From Shewanella psychromarinicola (GTDB lineage Bacteria > Pseudomonadota > Gammaproteobacteria > Enterobacterales > Shewanellaceae), in contig NZ_CP034073.1 of assembly GCF_003855155.1 (NCBI RefSeq), forward strand, positions 1,550,001 to 1,614,000: a stretch of 64,000 nt of DNA, written 5' to 3'. Below the pieces are notes generated by a model, which had not been told where the DNA came from, did not search any database, and saw only the letters and a program-made list of their open reading frames with translations. The position numbers were made by a program, and so were the translations under genes. Numbering within the stretch: position 1 is the first letter of the stretch; every line of letters starts with the position of its first letter. This document shows, piece after piece, positions 37,656 to 46,627 of this stretch.

Positions 37656-38090
37656 ATGTATAACACGGCAAAAAAACAAGTTTGGTTTGGTGAATTAAGA
37701 ACATCGAAAGGTAACACTATCGTCGTTCATGATAACCAATTGCCAGAAGCGTCTCCAGGACGCATCTACTTATACAATACAATTCGAAACACAATTGTTG
37801 AGTATGTAGAAGACATCGTTAAAGTTAATTTATATGACTTGGATGATGAACAAACAAAAGTCGCTATCGCTGAGTTAAATGAAGCTTGGAAAGCGGAGCG
37901 TGCTGAGTTTATGTTAAAACATCAATCACGTATCGATTTGTCAAAAGTACCTGATACTGCGCCTTCTCGTAAGGCTAAACCTGTACCAGAGCCAGATGAA
38001 ATTGTTGACACAGATGATGACATCCCAGAATTAGATGACGATGATGATGACGATAGCTTTGATGAAATGGGGGATAGCGTAGACGATTAA
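37656..38090 (+). CDS. Conserved small protein with acidic tail, unknown function
   Basis: A 144-aa soluble protein. The N-terminal 85 residues look folded (KQVWFGELRTSKGNTIVVHDNQLPEASPGRIYLYN); the last 35 residues are almost entirely Asp/Glu (a run of D around residues 125-133), like tails that mimic nucleic acid or bind basic proteins. No family was recognised. The gap before it (37296-37655) holds an AT-rich stretch and no gene I can support. Confidence 0.7.
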   Translation: MYNTAKKQVWFGELRTSKGNTIVVHDNQLPEASPGRIYLYNTIRNTIVEYVEDIVKVNLYDLDDEQTKVAIAELNEAWKAERAEFMLKHQSRIDLSKVPDTAPSRKAKPVPEPDEIVDTDDDIPELDDDDDDDSFDEMGDSVDD

Positions 38091-38208
38091 ACAAGCAGAT
38101 AACTTTAAGTCTCCGACTCAAGATGTTTCTGTGGTTAATCTTATCATCCTATTTTTTATTTGTTATAGATGACTAACGGCATAAAGAATAATCCATTCTT
38201 TATGCCGT

Positions 38209-38622
38209 TTATTCTTTGTCGAAACTGTCGACAATTATCGCCCCCATGGATGCGGGCATCGCAATCAAAATAATCCGTTTTAATGCTAAAATGGGATCGT
38301 CCCATAAGGGCAATTTATTTAATGCCAATAGCACAATACCCACCACTAATAACGTCAATATATACGCCGCTATCACCCGCAAAAAAAAGGCTCCTCTGCG
38401 CTTAACAATATTTGCCTGAAATACACTTTGGTAAGCAAACAGAGTAATAAATGCTAGCGATAACACCACCACCAGAACCAAATTTAATGTCGGTAAGCTT
38501 GCCGATAAGCGCCATGCTTCTTCAGAAAATGCTATCGGCACCGACAAGGCAAAAGCGCCCACGGCAATTTGGCCAATATCTTCGGCGTTAAATGTCGTCT
38601 TTCCCGGCGGATTACTCGGCAT
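38209..38622 (-). CDS. DUF2391-type integral membrane protein
   Basis: A 137-aa protein with four predicted transmembrane helices, starting from the segment IGQIAVGAFALSVPIAFSEEAW, then LNLVLVVVLSLAFITLFAY, FFLRVIAAYILTLLVVGIVLLAL and IILIAMPASMGAIIVDSF. The pattern matches the DUF2391/TIGR02587 membrane family of unknown function. Its start overlaps the end of galM by 11 bases on the same strand, so it is probably co-transcribed with the galactose genes. Confidence 0.7.
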   Translation of the reverse strand: MPSNPPGKTTFNAEDIGQIAVGAFALSVPIAFSEEAWRLSASLPTLNLVLVVVLSLAFITLFAYQSVFQANIVKRRGAFFLRVIAAYILTLLVVGIVLLALNKLPLWDDPILALKRIILIAMPASMGAIIVDSFDKE

Positions 38623-39646
38623 CGAACTGGTATCGAGTTATGTGGTGATACACTTGGCCAGGTGTTATCCACACATCGCCAGGTAAGTCGGGTTGATTAG
38701 GTGAATCAGGTAGCATTTGCGGTTCAATACACACAGCTTGATGGTCGTTCAATATTCGCTGTTTTTTGCCAATAGTGCCTTGTAAAAAGTTAGCGCCATA
38801 CACTTGTACCCCAGGTTGATTGGTATAAACCGTCATGCTACGACCGCTATTGGGACTGGCTAAACAGCCAAAACGTTGCAAGTCTGCCCCTGGGTTATCT
38901 AACACATAGCAATGATCAAACCCCTTGGTAGCGGCTAATGCAGCGCGCTCCGTTTGTACCGACATTGGCGTAGGTACAGCCATGTCTAAGTCGCTGCCCG
39001 CAGTCGCTTGCATTGACGTTGGTATGCCAACATCGTTCATGGTGAGGTAGGTTTTCGCATCCACTTGCAAGGTATGTTGTTGGTTGGTGTCGCTGCGATT
39101 GCCGTCTAAATTAAAGTAGCTGTGTTGGGTTAAACTGATTGGACAGGCTTTATCGGTGCTGGCGAGCATTTCAACGTACAAGTTGTTAGCCACCAAACGG
39201 TAATCGATTTGCACAGTACAATTGCCCGGAAATCCCATGTCGCCGTCTGGGCTTTTTAAGGTTAAGCGCATGCCATCACTTAATGCCCCAAGCTGCCACA
39301 ACTTGCGATTGAAGCCCTCAATGCCGCCATGTAAACAATTACTCGCTTGGTTAACGCTAAGATGATACTCGTTACCATTATATTGCGTTTTGCCATTGGC
39401 AATACGATTGCTATAACGTCCTGCAATGGCGCCTAAATGGGCTTGTTGGACTAAATAGTCTTCGACACTGTCGCAACCTAGGACAATATTCTTACGCTCA
39501 CCACTGCGATCTGGGGTCCATAATGATCGAATAATGCCACCTAAACTTAAGACTTCAAGTGCGATGATGCCATTATCAATTATAACTCGTTCAATCTCAC
39601 CACCACGGGGATCTTGCCAAGGTTCCAGCACACTAAAACGTACCAT
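38612..39646 (-). CDS. galM: Aldose 1-epimerase (galactose mutarotase)
   Basis: Interconverts alpha- and beta-galactose so that galactokinase can use it. At 344 aa it has the family length. Motifs include GRYSNRIANGKTQYNGNEYHLSVN at the sugar-binding region, LHGGIEGFNRKLW (active-site His), SLTQHSYFNLDG (second His) and the C-terminal NFLQGTIGKKQ. VCIEPQMLPDSPNQP carries the catalytic Glu near the end. It lies 31 bases downstream of galK in the same operon; no galT or galE is in the window. Confidence 0.94.
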   Translation of the reverse strand: MVRFSVLEPWQDPRGGEIERVIIDNGIIALEVLSLGGIIRSLWTPDRSGERKNIVLGCDSVEDYLVQQAHLGAIAGRYSNRIANGKTQYNGNEYHLSVNQASNCLHGGIEGFNRKLWQLGALSDGMRLTLKSPDGDMGFPGNCTVQIDYRLVANNLYVEMLASTDKACPISLTQHSYFNLDGNRSDTNQQHTLQVDAKTYLTMNDVGIPTSMQATAGSDLDMAVPTPMSVQTERAALAATKGFDHCYVLDNPGADLQRFGCLASPNSGRSMTVYTNQPGVQVYGANFLQGTIGKKQRILNDHQAVCIEPQMLPDSPNQPDLPGDVWITPGQVYHHITRYQFDAE

Positions 39647-39677
39647 TTATGCCTCTCTGATCTAGATACATTACCGA

Positions 39678-40820
39678 TTAACCGATGCGTCCTGCACCGC
39701 CACTGGCGGAACATAAGTGTATAGTTGCTTCGATGCCGGTTTGCTTAAAGTATTGGTTTTCAACCACATTAATCACCTTATCGGTGAGGTCGTGATTGAC
39801 CAAGGCTAATACACAACCATCGCTCATACGCACACCGCCTTGCTCACCGATAAGTGTTGCAATCATAGTGACTAAGGTGTCTATCTCGACAGTGATAATA
39901 TCAAAATCATCACGCATTGATGCTTGAGACTGAGCCATTAACTGACTAAAACGAGGGATGTTATTCTGTTGCAAGGCTCTGGCGGCATTACTGGTGCGTT
40001 GGTTTTCAGTGATGATATGGCGCGCTCGTCGAAACTGCTCATTACTTAGCACATCTTTATTTTGGGTCAGTTGGCTTAGTGATAAATCTCGCAGTGAGTC
40101 GAGGCCAAGCAACGCGGTGATCTGGTTGCATTCTTGTTTGCGTTGTTCAAATTGCTGGGTAAACCCATGGCGGTCTTGTTTTAAATCAATCACGATCAAG
40201 CTTAACTCTTCTGGCAATAAAACCGCTTCGCTTTCTAATTCTAAACAATCAATTAATAAGGCGTGATCGGGTTGTGCCATCGCGCTGATAATTTGGTCCA
40301 TCATGCCGCAATTTAACTGCATAAATTGGCTTTGGCCGCGCTGAGCCAATTGGGCAATAGCTAAAGGTGACAAGTGTAATTGGCTGGCATAACTGATGGC
40401 CGTACCGAAAGCGATTTCAAGTGCTGCCGACGACGATAAACCTGCTCCGAGTGGCACGTCACCCACTATGGCTAAGTCTAAGCCATTTGCGCGTAAACCC
40501 GATTGGTTCATGGCTGCTGTCACGCCTTTGAGGTAATGACACCAATCATCACCTGCCGCAACTGCACCTTCTTCACCAAAGTGCCATTGTTTGATTTGTC
40601 CTGGAAAAGCTGTGGTCACGGCGCGAAATAAATTATCATCGCGATGTTTTACTGCAATCACAGTGTGAAAGTTAATTGCTGCAGGTAGTACGAGTCCTTC
40701 GTTATAGTCGGTATGCTCGCCCATAATATTCACTCGCCCAGGGGCTTGGTATAAGTCGTCAGGCTTGGTACCAAATGTTTGAACAAATAATTTAGTCGCG
40801 CGTTGAGCAGGGTTTGACAT
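39678..40820 (-). CDS. galK: Galactokinase
   Basis: Phosphorylates galactose to galactose-1-phosphate (Leloir pathway), cytoplasmic GHMP kinase. The galactokinase signature PGRVNIMGEHTDYNEG is near residue 27, the GHMP ATP loop VPLGAGLSSSAALEIA near residue 120, and the catalytic Asp region MQLNCGMMDQIISA follows. The C-terminus includes RMSDGCVLALV and SASGGAGRIG, slightly altered from the usual GGGFGG-type motif. 380 aa is the usual length. It is the first gene of the galK-galM operon. Confidence 0.95.
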   Translation of the reverse strand: MSNPAQRATKLFVQTFGTKPDDLYQAPGRVNIMGEHTDYNEGLVLPAAINFHTVIAVKHRDDNLFRAVTTAFPGQIKQWHFGEEGAVAAGDDWCHYLKGVTAAMNQSGLRANGLDLAIVGDVPLGAGLSSSAALEIAFGTAISYASQLHLSPLAIAQLAQRGQSQFMQLNCGMMDQIISAMAQPDHALLIDCLELESEAVLLPEELSLIVIDLKQDRHGFTQQFEQRKQECNQITALLGLDSLRDLSLSQLTQNKDVLSNEQFRRARHIITENQRTSNAARALQQNNIPRFSQLMAQSQASMRDDFDIITVEIDTLVTMIATLIGEQGGVRMSDGCVLALVNHDLTDKVINVVENQYFKQTGIEATIHLCSASGGAGRIG

Positions 40821-40939
40821 ACTTCAAAAAATCCAACAAAAGGGTGACAAAAAAAGTCTTATTAATGAGTTATAGCATGACTTTACTGTGTATGTAACGG
40901 AGATTTTTAATCCGCAGCAATACGCGGCAATAAACAAAA

Positions 40940-40963
40940 ACGCCTAGAAAGTTATCTAGGCGT
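40940..40963 (-). terminator. Terminator of the CPA2 antiporter gene
   Basis: ACGCCTAGA (40940-40948) pairs with TCTAGGCGT (40955-40963); on the minus strand TTTTTG follows the stem. It lies about 93 bases beyond the antiporter stop codon, with a second larger hairpin between them. Confidence 0.7.
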
Positions 40964-40974
40964 CGGTAAGTTAA

Positions 40975-41037
40975 CCTCAACTCGGTATAAGAAATGGGAT
41001 AATTCGATAAAAACCGGTTTATTATCCCGAGCTGAGG
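40975..41037 (-). other. Large imperfect hairpin in the antiporter 3' region
   Basis: CCTCAACTCGG (40975-40985) pairs with CCGAGCTGAGG (41027-41037) apart from one mismatch. Inside it GGGATAA (40996-41002) pairs with TTATCCC (41022-41028), sharing two bases with the outer arm. It could be a structured 3' UTR or a small RNA; no match to a known RNA was made. Confidence 0.4.
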
Positions 41038-41055
41038 CGACTGTTCGTTTTATTA

Positions 41056-42720
41056 TCACGACTCGGAAGAGACTTCATCGGTCACTGCCCGTGTTGGCTG
41101 AAGACTATTCTTCGTCAATGAGTCTGGGGTGATTTCTGGCGGAGAGTCGAGTAACTCTTTGATCACATGATCAACAAAACCGGCACCCGCCGCTTCATAC
41201 AAGTTATATACAGTGTGCACACCTGAATCTTTCAACGATTCAGCATCTTCAGCGTACTGTACAATGGCACTGATTTTTCCTTGGTAGTTTAATTTTTGCA
41301 GTTGTTGTACCGCAAATAAATTACCTACGTGATTAGGCATCGCCAACAAGACTAATTCTAAATCTGGCGCCCGCTCGAGCTTCTCCCAAAAATCAGTATC
41401 GCCAGCGTCACCTTGGACGACATTACGGTTTTGGCTACGATGAAAATCAACCAATTCTTGTTTATGCTCAATCCCTAAAATTTCGCCGGTATATTTTGAA
41501 TGCAGTTCATCATAAGCACCGCAACCAATTCGTCCCATACCTAAGATTAAGAAGCGCGGATTACCGATGCGGATTTGACGATCTTCAGGGTGTAATGGGT
41601 GACGTTCTAGCTTCATCAGCTTGGCTTGATAGCGCAAGTAAATTTTTGCGACGCTGCTATTCAAGGGCGCTGCAAATAAGAAACTGATGCTTAACGCGAC
41701 CGCGATAATGATCAGCCATTCTGGCGGTAACCAGCCTTTATGCGCCGCAACAGCGGCGACAATTAACCCAAATTCACTGTAGTTACCTAAGTTAAATGAG
41801 GCTAATAATGAGGTGCGCGAGCGCAGTTTAAAGCGGGTGAGCAAGTAGATAAACATCAAAATCTTAACCGGGATCAACAGCACTAAAATACTGGCTAAGC
41901 CGATATCAGCTAATGTTGGTAATCCGTTTAAGCCAATGGTTAAGAAAAAGGCGATTAAAAATATTTCTTTAAAGTAATAAATCGATTTGGCTAATTCCGA
42001 TGATTTAGCATGCCCTGCTAATAAAATACCCACAATAAGCGCGCCTAAATCAGGTTTTAGCCCCACGGCTTCAAATAACCATGCACCCACCACTAATGCC
42101 ATCACCAGGCCAAACAATACCAGCATTTCACCGTGGCCGACGCGATCAAACACTTTATAAATAAGCGGCCTTGCTAACGGCAACAAGAGTAAAGCAAAAG
42201 CCCAAACAGACGGAATATCACCTTTAGAAATGGTTAAAAATATCACGGCGAAGATGTCTTCCATAATCAAGATACCAATCGCCACGCGGCCATAAAGCGA
42301 CTGCATATCACCGCTATCTTCAAGCACTTTTACGGCAAACACGGTACTGGAAAAACTTAATGCAAACGAAATCAACATCAGTTGATTAAAGCTAAATCCG
42401 TCCAGCTGCTCGATGCCTAAAAAGCCCAATAACTTGAGCATGGGCACAAAAAATAAGAGCGAACCAATTAAATGTAAGCTTGAGCCTGCCCATACTTCGG
42501 CTTTAAAAAGGCTCTTAAGATCAAGTTTAAGGCCAATGGAAAATAGCAGTAAGGTGACACCTAAGTCAGCCAATTGCTGCAAAATAGGTAAGCTAGTGTC
42601 TTTAATGCCTAAGGTGAACAATACAAAACCAGCAGCAAGATAACCAATGAGTGGTGGTAAACCTACTCGGCTGACAAGCATGCCGCACAATAGGGTTATG
42701 ATCAGGATTGCGGGTTCCAT
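41056..42720 (-). CDS. CPA2-family cation:proton antiporter with TrkA-N domain
   Basis: Inner-membrane monovalent cation/proton antiporter of the Kef/YbaL type, 554 aa. About 12 transmembrane helices span residues 1-365, with the family segments PPLIGYLAAGFVLFTLGI, LLFSIGLKLDLKSL and SFALSFSSTVFAVKVLED. A cytoplasmic RCK/TrkA-N domain follows with the dinucleotide motif FLILGMGRIGCGAYDEL (about residue 393). It is monocistronic with its own terminator. Glutathione-gated K+ efflux (KefB/C) cannot be distinguished from Na+ or K+/H+ exchange, so no symbol is given. Confidence 0.9.
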   Translation of the reverse strand: MEPAILIITLLCGMLVSRVGLPPLIGYLAAGFVLFTLGIKDTSLPILQQLADLGVTLLLFSIGLKLDLKSLFKAEVWAGSSLHLIGSLLFFVPMLKLLGFLGIEQLDGFSFNQLMLISFALSFSSTVFAVKVLEDSGDMQSLYGRVAIGILIMEDIFAVIFLTISKGDIPSVWAFALLLLPLARPLIYKVFDRVGHGEMLVLFGLVMALVVGAWLFEAVGLKPDLGALIVGILLAGHAKSSELAKSIYYFKEIFLIAFFLTIGLNGLPTLADIGLASILVLLIPVKILMFIYLLTRFKLRSRTSLLASFNLGNYSEFGLIVAAVAAHKGWLPPEWLIIIAVALSISFLFAAPLNSSVAKIYLRYQAKLMKLERHPLHPEDRQIRIGNPRFLILGMGRIGCGAYDELHSKYTGEILGIEHKQELVDFHRSQNRNVVQGDAGDTDFWEKLERAPDLELVLLAMPNHVGNLFAVQQLQKLNYQGKISAIVQYAEDAESLKDSGVHTVYNLYEAAGAGFVDHVIKELLDSPPEITPDSLTKNSLQPTRAVTDEVSSES

Positions 42721-42798
42721 AAAGCGCCTTAAATAAACAATAAAAACGTATTGTATAAGAAAAAGGTTAACTTTCGATGACTTTCGTTGCTTAAATGC

Positions 42799-42834
42799 AA
42801 AAACAGCATCTTTAGTGACTAAAGATACTGTTTT
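42799..42834 (-). terminator. Terminator downstream of dsbD
   Basis: AAAAACAG-C-ATCTTTA (42799-42814) pairs with TAAAGAT-A-CTGTTTT (42820-42834); the minus strand continues TTTTTGC. A second perfect 11-bp stem, ATTTAGCGCAT (42917-42927) with ATGCGCTAAAT (42934-42944), lies right after the dsbD stop without a T run. Confidence 0.6.
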
Positions 42835-42956
42835 ACATTGTTTTTTACGGAATGATTTTACGAACTCGTTTTACGCTATAAGATCACTGATTGAGTGAAT
42901 TTCATTAACGTACTTAATTTAGCGCATTAACTTATGCGCTAAATGAGTCGGTTAAT

Positions 42957-44816
42957 TTACTTTGCTAACAGTAAATCTAAGTGAGCGGCAAAGTCTTTCG
43001 GGCCCATAAAGCCGGTAACGCGTAAGTCTTTACGTTGTTCGCCATCGCTATTAAACATTAACAAGGTGGGTAAACCTAATACGCCATAATGTTCTAAAAG
43101 AGTAATATCAATATCATCGCTGGCGGTCACGTCGGCTTGCAATAACACCATTTGACTCATGCGCGCTGCAACCTCGGCATTTTTAAAGGTAATGGCTTCA
43201 AATTCTTTACAGGCCACACACCAGTCGGCATATAAATCTAACATCACTGTTTTACCGCTAATACTGGCTTTATCCAATTCAAGTTCTAAGTCTTCCAGCG
43301 ACTTAATATGGATAAAGTGATTGGCTTCGGTGTTGGCTTTGCCATCTATACCGGTTTGGGTCATATTTGAGGATTGATGACCAAAGCTGGTCATTAATGC
43401 TTGGAAGCCATAGGAGAAACTTGCCATCAAAGCCAGCAATAACAACACCCCACGAGTGCTTTGTTTCCAGTTAAATGCTGACAACCTGTTTTGATGCATT
43501 AAGTAAGCGATTAAGCTTATTGCCCATACTGACCAAAGTAAATCGGACACTAAACCAGGCCAAATACGGCCAATCATCACAATCGATACTGAAATCAGTA
43601 AGAAGCCAAAGACGGTTTTAATGATGTCCATCCAAGCCCCTGCGCGCGGTAAGATTTTACCACCCGAAGTGCCAATAATTAATAACGGTACTCCCATCCC
43701 CATGCTCAATACATACAGGGCTAAAAAGCCTTGCAGTAAGTCGCCAGACTGCGCCACGTAAATGAGCACCCCAGATAATGGCGCTGTGGTACAAGGCGAA
43801 GCGACTAAACCAGAAATCACTCCCATCATAAACACACCAATGAGGTTGCCACCTTTTTGGTTGTTCGACATCGAGTTCATTTTTTGTTGCCATTTTGATG
43901 GCAGTTTTAAATCGTACATGCCAAACATCGACAAGCTCAGCAATACAAACATCACCGCTAAGAAAATCAAAATGGCCGGGTGTTGTAAGGCCGCTTGAAA
44001 CTTAAGTCCGGCAGAGGCCACCACTAACCCGAGTAAGGAATAGGTAATCGCCATCCCTTGCACATAGGCCATTGATAGGGTGAAGGCTTTGGCTGTAGAC
44101 AGCTTCTTGCCTTGACCAACAATAATGCCAGACAAAATAGGGTACATTGGGAATACACAAGGCGTTAATGCTAAGCCTATTCCCAAACCAAAGAAAATCA
44201 CTAAGGTCCATAATAGACTGTCGTTTTGTAGTCTTTGGTTTAAGGTGTCTTGTTGGGTAATCGGTGCGGCTGGGGCATCGGTCGCCGTTGATGATTGTGC
44301 TTCATCAGGTGCGCCAATCACTTTTTTGCTGGTTAACTTGCCATCATTAGCCTCAATAGCGGATAAGGTAACATCGTGTTTGGTGGGTGGATAACACAAG
44401 GTCCCTTCAGCACAACCCATAAAGGTGACATGAAATACCGCATCGGCTTGCGCTTCTTTAAAAGCAATCGGGATTTCAACAAACGAGTAAAACACCTCTT
44501 GGTCGCCAAAGTATTCGTCATGATGGTTTTTGCCATGGGGTAATGCAATATCACCAATCACCGCACCGTCGACGGAAAACTGTAGCTTGTCGCGGTATAA
44601 ATAATAGCCTTCGGCGATCACAAAATTGATTTTGAGTTGATTACCTTGTTGTTGGTAATCAAACACAAAAGCATCGTTCACCTTCATTAATTCTGGTTCA
44701 CTGCTTAAAAAACTGAATTTACTACTCAAGACATCAGCACTGTGTGCTGCTGGCGCGAGTATGATTGATGACATCATTAACAATGATGTGAGGCATATTG
44801 CGACGATTTTTTTCAT
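42957..44816 (-). CDS. dsbD: Thiol:disulfide interchange protein DsbD
   Basis: Moves reducing equivalents from cytoplasmic thioredoxin to periplasmic DsbC and cytochrome c maturation thiol proteins. This matters in an organism making so many c-type cytochromes. I start at ATG 44816 (signal peptide MKKIVAICL...PAAHSA), which overlaps the cutA stop in ATGA form; the frame extends to an ATG at 44840. The three functional cysteine pairs are present: CAEGTLC in the N-terminal domain, PCVFPMYP and SPCTTAP in the eight-helix membrane part, and DWCVACKEFE in the C-terminal thioredoxin domain. The length of about 619 aa fits. Confidence 0.94.
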   Translation of the reverse strand: MKKIVAICLTSLLMMSSIILAPAAHSADVLSSKFSFLSSEPELMKVNDAFVFDYQQQGNQLKINFVIAEGYYLYRDKLQFSVDGAVIGDIALPHGKNHHDEYFGDQEVFYSFVEIPIAFKEAQADAVFHVTFMGCAEGTLCYPPTKHDVTLSAIEANDGKLTSKKVIGAPDEAQSSTATDAPAAPITQQDTLNQRLQNDSLLWTLVIFFGLGIGLALTPCVFPMYPILSGIIVGQGKKLSTAKAFTLSMAYVQGMAITYSLLGLVVASAGLKFQAALQHPAILIFLAVMFVLLSLSMFGMYDLKLPSKWQQKMNSMSNNQKGGNLIGVFMMGVISGLVASPCTTAPLSGVLIYVAQSGDLLQGFLALYVLSMGMGVPLLIIGTSGGKILPRAGAWMDIIKTVFGFLLISVSIVMIGRIWPGLVSDLLWSVWAISLIAYLMHQNRLSAFNWKQSTRGVLLLLALMASFSYGFQALMTSFGHQSSNMTQTGIDGKANTEANHFIHIKSLEDLELELDKASISGKTVMLDLYADWCVACKEFEAITFKNAEVAARMSQMVLLQADVTASDDIDITLLEHYGVLGLPTLLMFNSDGEQRKDLRVTGFMGPKDFAAHLDLLLAK

Positions 44817-45139
44817 GATGGTGAGTTGTCTTTTATCCATTGTAAATAAGGGCCAAAACCAACGATAATCGGAGTGGCAATGAATTCTGGTACTTCATAA
44901 GGATGCATTTGGATCACGAGTTGTTCAATTGCATGATAATCAGTTGCCATGCATTTTATCTGCATCGGCACTTCATTTGACTGACAAATGTTATTGTCCC
45001 AGTGATATATTGACTCAACGGCTTGGCCTATTTGTACACAAGCCGCTAATTGGGCCGCTACTAATGCAGTCGCAATACGTGAAGCGATTTCAACATCGGG
45101 ACAAGTGGTTAAAATAAGTAGCTGTTCGGGTTTATACAT
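44813..45139 (-). CDS. cutA: CutA1 divalent-cation tolerance protein
   Basis: A small (108 aa) trimeric cytoplasmic protein linked to divalent metal tolerance and the copper/thiol system. Signature regions are LLILTTCPDVEIASRIATALVAAQLAACVQI and YHWDNNICQSNEVPMQIKC, ending in a region around PYEVPEFIATPIIVGFGPYLQWI, all typical of CutA. It is upstream of and translationally coupled to dsbD, as in E. coli. Confidence 0.95.
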   Translation of the reverse strand: MYKPEQLLILTTCPDVEIASRIATALVAAQLAACVQIGQAVESIYHWDNNICQSNEVPMQIKCMATDYHAIEQLVIQMHPYEVPEFIATPIIVGFGPYLQWIKDNSPS

Positions 45140-45344
45140 AAGTTGTCTTAAAGTTTACTTAAGTTAATGCTGTTATCATGCTAAAAGTCATCACAGTACG
45201 CTTTTTTAAACGCATTTTCATTAAACTGAGGTGATATTCGTGACCTGTCTTGAAATCAGACCTGCTCACCCCCATTTAAGTTTCATCGGCAACAGTTATT
45301 TTATCGGTCGCCACTCTATCAAAAAGCGATCATTAGAGGCCAAT

Positions 45345-45995
45345 ATGTTTTTTATTTTATTGTTAATATTTGTTTTAATACCGGTTATAGAGCTCGATGT
45401 GATCATTGAAGTTGCCAGTTCGATTGGCTCGTGGCCCACGGTTGGTTTGGTGCTCTTTACTGCCGTAGTCGGGGTGTCGTTGGTGCGTAGCCAAGGTTTA
45501 AGCACCCTAATGTCAGTGCAACAAAAGTTAGCTCGAGGCGAAGCGCCTGGGCAAGAAATTGTCGAAGGCATGATGCTAGCTGCCGCAGGGGTATTATTAC
45601 TGATCCCCGGCTTTGTGACCGATTTTATCGGCTTAATTTTATTAACACCGTTAACCCGTGCACCCATTGCGGCATTTTTTTACAAGCGCATGCAATTACG
45701 CGTAGTGGCTAATGGTGGTTTTAAATCAGGTTTTGGCGGTGGACAAAGTCCTTTTGGGCCATCGGGTCCATTTGCGGAACAAAAACCATCTGATCACCCC
45801 GGCAACACCTTCGACGGTGATTTTGAACATAGAAATGAGCAACCTCGTAGCCATCAAATTGAGCATGACGCTGTTGATGACAACCTTAATGAAGACAAGC
45901 ATCAAAACAGTCATAAAGATAACCATGACGACAAGCGTGACGACATTATTGATGTTGAGCCCATTAACCCTAAAGATGACAACAAACCGACGTAG
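45345..45995 (+). CDS. fxsA: FxsA family membrane protein
   Basis: Inner-membrane protein whose E. coli homologue relieves exclusion of phage T7 by the F plasmid. I chose ATG 45345 (AGAGG 9-10 bases upstream), because the family begins MFFILLLIFVLIPVIEL; the frame extends upstream to 45231 without family similarity. Membrane segments are followed by LVRSQGLSTLMSVQQKLARGEAPGQEIVEG and LLLIPGFVTDFIGLILLTP. The C-terminal 70 residues are an unusually long hydrophilic tail rich in His, Asp, Asn and Lys, possibly metal-binding. It diverges from cutA-dsbD. Confidence 0.92.
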   Translation: MFFILLLIFVLIPVIELDVIIEVASSIGSWPTVGLVLFTAVVGVSLVRSQGLSTLMSVQQKLARGEAPGQEIVEGMMLAAAGVLLLIPGFVTDFIGLILLTPLTRAPIAAFFYKRMQLRVVANGGFKSGFGGGQSPFGPSGPFAEQKPSDHPGNTFDGDFEHRNEQPRSHQIEHDAVDDNLNEDKHQNSHKDNHDDKRDDIIDVEPINPKDDNKPT

Positions 45996-46143
45996 TGTTA
46001 CCCAGCAATTCAATGTCCATTGAGTCTTACGTTGAGGTCATTAGGTTTAGGGCATTATTGTTAAAATAGTCGCTTTGGGGTTCAATTTTTAGAGCGTGTT
46101 CGATTGGGTGTGGCGTTTACGCCCTAATGAAAGAAACACAAAA

Positions 46144-46171
46144 ACAGCCGAGAGATGTATTATTCGGCTGT
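46144..46171. terminator. Bidirectional terminator-like hairpin
   Basis: ACAGCCGA (46144-46151) pairs with TCGGCTGT (46164-46171), flanked by AAAAA on the left and TTTTTG on the right. It overlaps the end of the small membrane protein gene and can serve both directions. Confidence 0.65.
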
Positions 46172-46540
46172 TTTTGTGTCTGTTTGTAGCTGAAGTTGTT
46201 TATCCTGCTGAGCACCAAACCAAAATGCACTAATGATACTCAAGCCCCAATTGGCCAAAAATACCCAGGTTAACGCCGACATGCTTGAGCTGCCGGTGTC
46301 GAGCGCGACCTCTGATACTGCAGCATAAATTGAGGCTAAATCGTTGCCGATATTGCCCGCTAAAATTTGCTCTGCAATGACTTGTGCTCGACTGATCATC
46401 TGGTCCATAAGCACCATAATGCAGACCACACTGATACTGATAAACCCCCAGCCCTGTAATTTTTTACCTAACCAGAGTTGACCACTGCCAGGGCAAATAA
46501 TGCCAGAGAGCATGGCGGCATAAATGGATTTTTTCATCAT
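46160..46540 (-). CDS. Small membrane protein, unknown function
   Basis: A 126-aa protein with an N-terminal pattern of the TM2/DUF5683-like group (SGIICPGSGQLWLGKKLQGWGF), where a Pro-Gly-rich turn links two helices. Another helix follows (FISISVVCIMVLM), then a polar region and a last helix (LTWVFLANWGLSIISAFWFGAQQ). The charged tail is short. No function can be assigned. It is transcribed in the same direction as the MATE gene upstream. Confidence 0.65.
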   Translation of the reverse strand: MMKKSIYAAMLSGIICPGSGQLWLGKKLQGWGFISISVVCIMVLMDQMISRAQVIAEQILAGNIGNDLASIYAAVSEVALDTGSSSMSALTWVFLANWGLSIISAFWFGAQQDKQLQLQTDTKTAE

Positions 46541-46627
46541 AGCTTAATTGTATTTTCGATTAATATACTGCTATTAATCCTCTGACAGCGATTAAAAAGC
46601 AAGTTTGGTCGGCATCATTAACACAGT

